From: Gemmatimonadota bacterium
Lineage (GTDB): Bacteria > JAAXHH01
Length of the DNA: 64,000 nt
Reading direction: 5' to 3'
Assembly: GCA_009835325.1 (NCBI GenBank)
Contig: VXWP01000046.1
Span: 22,315-86,314, forward strand
A program made the position numbers and the translations under genes. Positions 59,200 to 64,000 of the stretch are shown one piece after another (positions within the stretch are counted from its first letter, which is position 1; each line of letters begins with the position of its first letter). Under the pieces are notes generated by a model, which was not told the DNA's origin, ran no database searches, and saw nothing but the letters and a program-made list of their open reading frames with translations.

Positions 59200-60591
59200 G
59201 TGATTCGAGTAATGGCGGTATGCTGCATGGCCAGTCTGTGCTTGAATGCGCAGGCCGCACAGGACCAGGCCGCACAGGGCCGGGCCAACTCGCCGGAAGC
59301 GCTGCTCGGCGCGTACTATGACCTCTGGCACCAGTTGGAGCGACAGCCGACCTCCGAAGAAGTCGACATCCGGTCGCCCTATACCGCCAGCAGATACCTG
59401 GAGGAATGGGACAACTGGGAGAACGTGCGCCTAGCGCTGGCGGAATACCTGTACCAGCAGGCCCTGTTCGCGGCGTTGCGGGAGGATGTGGAGACCGCCG
59501 CGGAATACTATCGGAAATGTCTGGAAATAGATCCGGACCACCCGCGAGCGAGCGCGGCTTACGGTATAGACTTGGACGAAGCCGCACTGCAACGGGATGA
59601 GTTCACGGAGGAGAAGGCAGGACCCACCGCGCTGTCCTCCTACCTGACGTTCCTGGCTTTTCTCGAGCGGGGCGATGAACAGGCGGCCCGCAACCATTTC
59701 ATGCTGGCCCAGAGCCAGAAAGCGGGGTACATCGCCTCAGAGATCGCAAAGCTGCAGGCCATTTACGATAACGCGGTCGAGCTGTTCAACCAGGGAACTT
59801 ATGACGAGGCGGCAGACCGGTTCCATGTACTGATCGAAATAAGACCGAGCCAGATCGGTTACCAGGAATTCTACCGTCCAAACGCCGGAAGCATCCGGCA
59901 ATACCTGGCCGATGCCATATACCGGAACGAAACGGCACGGTCCGCCCGGTTCGAAAACCGTTCGAAGGACGCGCGATTCACGGTGTGGTATACGGGAAAC
60001 TGGATGTTCCAGCTCGGCGAACTGGGCCTGGAGGCCACAAGACTGGCGCCAACCGGGGCGAACCAGGCCCGCGTGCCGTTGCCGAATCTCAAGATGGCGG
60101 CCAGGTCCTACCTGGGCGGCGACCTAGGCGTTTCGATCCGCATAACGGGCTTTGTCTGGGCGGGCGCCAGCTGGTCGCAGTTCATGATAACGCCCCATGC
60201 GGAGTACACGGTGAACAACCTGGACCACTCGCCCAAAATACCGGGCGCATCCATTTCGGCCCTGTCATTCTTTGCAGAAACCTCCACCATGGTCTCGCGG
60301 ACGACCCGAATGTACCTGCAGACCGGGGTCGGCCGCTATAACGCCAATTTCCCGGGTGTCCTCCTGGGGAACATCGAACGCCCGCCGAGGTTGTTGGCCC
60401 ACAGGAGCACGTCGATCGGCGGATTCGTCGGCGGGGGATGCGACGTGTGGTTTTTTGCCAACGATACCGGGCTTCTTGGCGTCCGGCTGGATCTGAAGTA
60501 CCATCACATGAGCGGTGACGACCCGAATTCGAATCGATCCATCACCCTGAGCGGACTCAGGGGCGGCGCAGGCATCACGTTTTCCCTGTAG
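59200..60591 (+). CDS. TPR-containing outer-membrane barrel-like protein
   Basis: The 463-residue product has a signal peptide (MAVCCMASLCLNAQAA), an N-terminal helical region with TPR-like units (ALFAALREDVETAAEYYRK, AVELFNQGTYDEAADRFHVL) and from about residue 280 alternating beta strands ending with the C-terminal ITFSL typical of outer-membrane barrels. It lies 30 nt after the inactive DUF3857 protein and 37 nt before the active one. The start is GTG 59200. Function is unknown; a periplasm-facing assembly platform is possible (inference). Confidence 0.72.
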   Translation: MIRVMAVCCMASLCLNAQAAQDQAAQGRANSPEALLGAYYDLWHQLERQPTSEEVDIRSPYTASRYLEEWDNWENVRLALAEYLYQQALFAALREDVETAAEYYRKCLEIDPDHPRASAAYGIDLDEAALQRDEFTEEKAGPTALSSYLTFLAFLERGDEQAARNHFMLAQSQKAGYIASEIAKLQAIYDNAVELFNQGTYDEAADRFHVLIEIRPSQIGYQEFYRPNAGSIRQYLADAIYRNETARSARFENRSKDARFTVWYTGNWMFQLGELGLEATRLAPTGANQARVPLPNLKMAARSYLGGDLGVSIRITGFVWAGASWSQFMITPHAEYTVNNLDHSPKIPGASISALSFFAETSTMVSRTTRMYLQTGVGRYNANFPGVLLGNIERPPRLLAHRSTSIGGFVGGGCDVWFFANDTGLLGVRLDLKYHHMSGDDPNSNRSITLSGLRGGAGITFSL

Positions 60592-60628
60592 CGGCATCCG
60601 GTGTTGCCTTCGTGCCGAATGGCTCGCC

Positions 60629-62668
60629 ATGTTGACTCCCTATACATACACCACGGTCAGAGCGGTCATCTTGTGGGCGTCCGTGCTGGTCTTCCTGTGG
60701 GCGCAGCCTGCTTCCGCCGCTAACGAAAAACTGCCGGATTGGGCCCGGGACGCCATCGAATCCACCGGCGATAGTCCCGTTTTCTACGACGAAACGGCCG
60801 ACGCCGAGTACCTGTTGCGGGAGAAGATCGTCACCTTCGGCGGCGACGACGCCCTTGAAAAGAATGTGGACAGGCGGGTCGTCCGGATTCTCACCGAAAA
60901 GGGCGTGGTTCACGGACACGATTACGTCTATGGATACAACCGGCTTTCCAGGATCGTCTCGATCAGGGCCTGGACGCTCAAACCGGATGGAAACGTCACC
61001 GAACTAGGTGAGGATGATATCCGCGACGTGCCAAGATACGCGAGTTACATCGAATACAGCGACGTCAGGTACAAGCTGTTCAGCGTCCCCGAAGTGGCGA
61101 TGGGCGACCTGATCATCGTCGAGGTCGAAACCCACTACACGCACCCGGTCTGGTCCACGGGGTTTTCCGGCGCCTGGAGGATACAGGACAAACGTCCATG
61201 GCTTCCTGCGCACCTGGCCCGCTTCACCCTTCGAGTGGCAAAGGACTGGTCGTATAGCCACCGTGTATACGAGACAGAACACCTTGCAGATACCCGTACC
61301 GAGGCGAACGGGGCCGTGTGGGAGTGGAAGGATATGGATGTGCCACTGGGCAACGTGCAGGGAAGTCCGCCCACGGAACTCCGGTATGTCTGCGCCACGG
61401 ACGATCCCCGGTGGGCGGATCGCAACCGGGTCTCCTGGGACGATATCTCCGGCCTCTACCACTGGTTGAGCAAGGACCGGCTCGCTCCGAGCCCCGCGAT
61501 GAAACAGGTCGTCGCGGAGTTGATACAACATGCCGCAACACCGCTTGAGAAGATCAGGGCCATTGCGAACTACGTGCGCAAAAATATCAGCTATGTAGCG
61601 GTGGAAATGGGCATCGGCGGATTTCAGCCCAGACACGTACAGAACATCTTCACCAACAGGTACGGGGACTGCAAGGACATGAGCTCCATGATCGTCAGCC
61701 TGCTGGGGGAAGCGGAGATCACGGCGTATCCCGCATTGGTACTCACCCTGGACGTGGGCGAGATCGATCCGGAATTTCCCATGCAGTATTTCAATCACTG
61801 CATTGCATACGTGCCCGGCGTACCCGAGACCGAGGGCTGGATCGAAGCCTGGCCGGAACACGACCGGTTCGGCAGAAGCCTGTGGATCGACGCCACCTCG
61901 GAATCCGCGTCCGTGGCGGACATGCCCTGGTCCATCCAGGGGACGCATGCGCTCGTGGTTACCCCGGACAAGGGCCATTTGATCGAAACGCCTTTGTTCG
62001 GACCGGAAATGAACGTGAAGCACCGGGCGGTACGGGCCGCGCTCTCGACCGATGGAGATCTTCACCTGGAGGGAGAAGAGTACTTCACCGGAAACCACAG
62101 CATAAACTTCAGATCGTTATTGAAGCAAAGAACCGAAGGGGACAGAAAAAAATGGCTGCAGCAGTACCTTGGCAACAGGGTACCCAGGATCAAGCTCGAC
62201 AGCTTCCAGCATTCGGCGTTGAACAATCTGGACGAGAAGATGGAGATTCGGTACCGCGTCACCGCAGGACGATATGCCAACCGGGCCGGGGCGCTGATGT
62301 TCTTCAGACCTCACGTCATGATTCGGTGGAAGCAGAACCCGTTCACGGACGATCAGATGGGGGAGGCCATCGCTTTTACACATCCGTTTTCGGAAATCGA
62401 TACCCTGTCCATTGCGCTTCCTCCGTCATATGTGGTTGACGACCTGCCAGAAGAGACGGACATGGATACCGGGTTCGGTTCGTATCGTACCCGGTATACC
62501 GTACAGGACGGCACGCTGATCTACACGCGCCACCTTGCGATCAGGCACCGTGAGATTCCACGCGAATCCTACGCCGACTGGAAGGCCTTTTTCGGCACGG
62601 TCGTGAATTCGGACAAGGCCATGGTGGTACTGAAGCAGGATGTCAGGCGAACCTTACCGGACAGGTGA
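60629..62668 (+). CDS. DUF3857/transglutaminase-like protein with intact triad
   Basis: The 679-residue exported protein (signal AVILWASVLVFLWAQPASAA) has DUF3857 (about residues 45-270) and a transglutaminase-like domain with RYGDCKDMSSMIVSLL (Cys), FNHCIAYV (His) and LWIDATSES (Asp), followed by a beta-rich C-terminal domain. It should be a periplasmic cysteine enzyme, cutting or cross-linking peptides; the substrate is unknown. It is a paralogue of the 57.2 kb gene with the catalytic Cys kept. ATG 60629 lacks a strong SD. Confidence 0.87.
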   Translation: MLTPYTYTTVRAVILWASVLVFLWAQPASAANEKLPDWARDAIESTGDSPVFYDETADAEYLLREKIVTFGGDDALEKNVDRRVVRILTEKGVVHGHDYVYGYNRLSRIVSIRAWTLKPDGNVTELGEDDIRDVPRYASYIEYSDVRYKLFSVPEVAMGDLIIVEVETHYTHPVWSTGFSGAWRIQDKRPWLPAHLARFTLRVAKDWSYSHRVYETEHLADTRTEANGAVWEWKDMDVPLGNVQGSPPTELRYVCATDDPRWADRNRVSWDDISGLYHWLSKDRLAPSPAMKQVVAELIQHAATPLEKIRAIANYVRKNISYVAVEMGIGGFQPRHVQNIFTNRYGDCKDMSSMIVSLLGEAEITAYPALVLTLDVGEIDPEFPMQYFNHCIAYVPGVPETEGWIEAWPEHDRFGRSLWIDATSESASVADMPWSIQGTHALVVTPDKGHLIETPLFGPEMNVKHRAVRAALSTDGDLHLEGEEYFTGNHSINFRSLLKQRTEGDRKKWLQQYLGNRVPRIKLDSFQHSALNNLDEKMEIRYRVTAGRYANRAGALMFFRPHVMIRWKQNPFTDDQMGEAIAFTHPFSEIDTLSIALPPSYVVDDLPEETDMDTGFGSYRTRYTVQDGTLIYTRHLAIRHREIPRESYADWKAFFGTVVNSDKAMVVLKQDVRRTLPDR

Positions 62669-62744
62669 CTGTATAGGGTCGAAGGACATCTTCGGATTTC
62701 CGACGACGATCAGGTCGACCGCTGATATCGAAGAAAGAACGCCA

Positions 62745-63827
62745 ATGCCGGAATCCGGACTCAAGGCCTTTCAAACCGTGCGGGACACGGCACCGGAGCA
62801 TACCTATCGCGGCGCCGTGGTCGGCTGCGGCAGGATGGGCAGCACCATCGACGACGAGCACGTCGGTCAGCCCCACTACCCGTGGCCGTGGGCGCATGCG
62901 CCGGCCATGATCGAAGCCCGGGGGATCGATCTCGTGGCCGCCGCGGACGAGGACCCCGCCAAACTCGCGGATTTCAGGCGGCGCTGGGGCTGTGCGGCCC
63001 TGTACACCGACTACCGCGAAATGGTTGAGAAGGAAGCGATCGACGTGGTCTGCCTGACCACCCGGCCCGAGCCGCGCGCGGAGATCACGGTGGGCCTGGC
63101 CGAACGGGGCGTGAAGGCCATCTTCGCCACGAAACCCATGTGCCGCACGCTGGCCGAGGCCGATGCCATGATCGAATCCTGCGCCAGACACGGCGTCATC
63201 CTCGCCATGGCCTGCCATCTCAACTGGTATGGCTACTATACGACGGCGCACAGGCTCATTGCCGAAGGCGCCATCGGACCCTTGAAGTCCATGGTCTGCC
63301 ACAGCCCGTCGACGCTGTCCAACATCCAGAGCCACACCCTGGCCCTGTTGCGGCTCTTTTCCGGTGCGCGCGCGCAGTGGGTCGTCGGCCTGATCGACAC
63401 GGACGAGCAGGCCGCTTCCGAAGGCGACGTACCCGGTTCGGGGATCGTCGTGTACGAAAACGGGATCCGGACGATCCTGAACTCCCGGTCGGAAACGCAG
63501 CCTTATGCCTGGTCGCTCGAGTTCATTGGCGAGACTGGCCGCATCGTCTCCCGCAACGCCCACGCCCAGTTCGAACTGTGGACGCCTCATCCCGAGACCG
63601 GTGCGCCCACCCAGACGCACCTTCCCGGACCGTGGCATCCCAGGAGTTCCATGATAGATGCCATCGAGGGAGTATGCCGTTCTATCGAAGCGGGAAGGGA
63701 GACGACCTGCCCGGGCGAATTCGGACGCGAAGCCCTCGAAATCGCCATTGCCTTAAGGGAATCCCACCGCCGGGGAAACGTGCGGGTCGATTTGCCGCTT
63801 GAGGACCGGAATCTGCGGATGGGGTAG
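62745..63827 (+). CDS. Gfo/Idh/MocA-family oxidoreductase, second copy
   Basis: The 360-residue product has the Rossmann GAVVGCGRMGSTIDDEH, the catalytic-lysine segment IFATKPMCRTLAEAD and a CHLNWYGYYTTAHRL substrate region. It shares only the fold with the 19.5 kb enzyme. The usual EKP is replaced by TKP. The substrate is unknown. The start ATG 62745 (MPESGLKAFQ) fits; the 35-codon extension upstream overlaps the end of the previous gene and looks spurious. Confidence 0.88.
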   Translation: MPESGLKAFQTVRDTAPEHTYRGAVVGCGRMGSTIDDEHVGQPHYPWPWAHAPAMIEARGIDLVAAADEDPAKLADFRRRWGCAALYTDYREMVEKEAIDVVCLTTRPEPRAEITVGLAERGVKAIFATKPMCRTLAEADAMIESCARHGVILAMACHLNWYGYYTTAHRLIAEGAIGPLKSMVCHSPSTLSNIQSHTLALLRLFSGARAQWVVGLIDTDEQAASEGDVPGSGIVVYENGIRTILNSRSETQPYAWSLEFIGETGRIVSRNAHAQFELWTPHPETGAPTQTHLPGPWHPRSSMIDAIEGVCRSIEAGRETTCPGEFGREALEIAIALRESHRRGNVRVDLPLEDRNLRMG

Positions 63828-63856
63828 GTGCGGCGCGAAGCACAAAAGACTTGTGA

Positions 63857-64000
63857 TCACAACTCCTCGATCTCGTCCGGCTCCGGCATCTCTTCAAACC
63901 GTACCGCTTTGACGGTCTTTCGTCCTTCAAGCAATGCCTGCGCAAGCCGATGACCGCCGTCCATCAGTTGACCGTTGTCGTTTATGATCAAGGGGTAGCG
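63857..64000 (-). CDS. ParB-like nuclease-domain protein, C-terminal part (partial)
   Basis: The minus-strand frame enters from the right edge and ends with TGA at 63859-63857, giving 47 residues. YPLIINDNGQLMDGGHRLAQ and EGRKTVKAVRFEEMPEPDE match short ParB/Srx-fold proteins with the DGxHR motif. The N-terminus lies outside. Such proteins act in DNA binding or as nucleases or NTPases; the specific role is unknown. Confidence 0.75.
   Translation of the reverse strand, partial: RYPLIINDNGQLMDGGHRLAQALLEGRKTVKAVRFEEMPEPDEIEEL

Overview
The window is a 64 kb chromosomal segment of a high-GC, Gram-negative-type bacterium. Lipoprotein signal peptides, an outer-membrane barrel-like protein, AmpG/MurU/AmgK-type peptidoglycan recycling and HtpG point to a diderm. 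The mix of many Gfo/Idh/MocA oxidoreductases, phytanoyl-CoA dioxygenases, exo-sialidase-like proteins, DUF6785-type membrane proteins and enolase/FAH sugar-acid enzymes resembles uncultured marine or sponge-associated lineages such as Latescibacterota. That placement is a low-confidence inference, because no rRNA is present. I see no insertion sequence, prophage or CRISPR array.

Layout. 0-3.5 kb: the tail of a heptad-repeat protein, a MoxR/DUF58 pair and a lone sugar-type ABC ATPase. 3.7-8.5 kb: four co-directional amino-acid genes, an ornithine-cyclodeaminase-like protein and three fold-type-I PLP enzymes, behind a good promoter. 8.6-9.2 kb: a hicAB module whose toxin gene has an in-frame stop. 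9.2-16.2 kb (minus strand): a KamA-like radical SAM enzyme, MurU, an AmgK-RapZ fusion, a secreted phytase-like protein and an orphan OppA-like binding protein. 16.3-23.3 kb: HtpG, PhyH, Gfo/Idh, a divergent PyrD behind a possible leader peptide and terminator, and a rhamnonate-dehydratase-like enzyme. 23.4-23.6 kb: tRNA-Val and tRNA-Leu. 23.8-26.3 kb: a metallophosphoesterase pair and HU. 26.5-37.6 kb (plus strand): ATP-grasp, M32 peptidase, DUF6785, AlkD, phosphohexomutase, a BNR protein and an FtsX-type permease. 37.7-39.5 kb (minus strand): cytochrome c, PCuAC and SCO. 39.7-53.6 kb: AmpG, a mannonate-dehydratase-like enzyme, PhyH, glycosylasparaginase, a TrmH-type methyltransferase, a second DUF6785 protein with a second sialidase, RmlA, a pentapeptide-repeat protein, FAH, a 2-hydroxyacid dehydrogenase and a MobA-like transferase. 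53.8-57.0 kb (plus strand): a lipoyl-dependent E2 acyltransferase in one overlapping operon with nitrile hydratase alpha, beta and accessory genes. 57.2-62.7 kb: two DUF3857/transglutaminase-like proteins flanking a TPR/outer-membrane protein. The right end holds a Gfo/Idh gene and the tail of a ParB-like gene.

How the genes work together. AmgK-RapZ, MurU and AmpG give a partial cell-wall recycling route. Two sialidase-like proteins, a Tat-exported glycosylasparaginase and sugar-acid enzymes suggest use of external glycoproteins. SCO, PCuAC and cytochrome c fit copper supply and electron transfer for a haem-copper oxidase encoded elsewhere. The least explained units are the E2-nitrile hydratase operon, the OCD-PLP cluster and the DUF3857 trio. 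A window-wide oddity is the recurrence of short imperfect tandem duplications (10-42 bp period) at gene junctions, several of them over stop codons.
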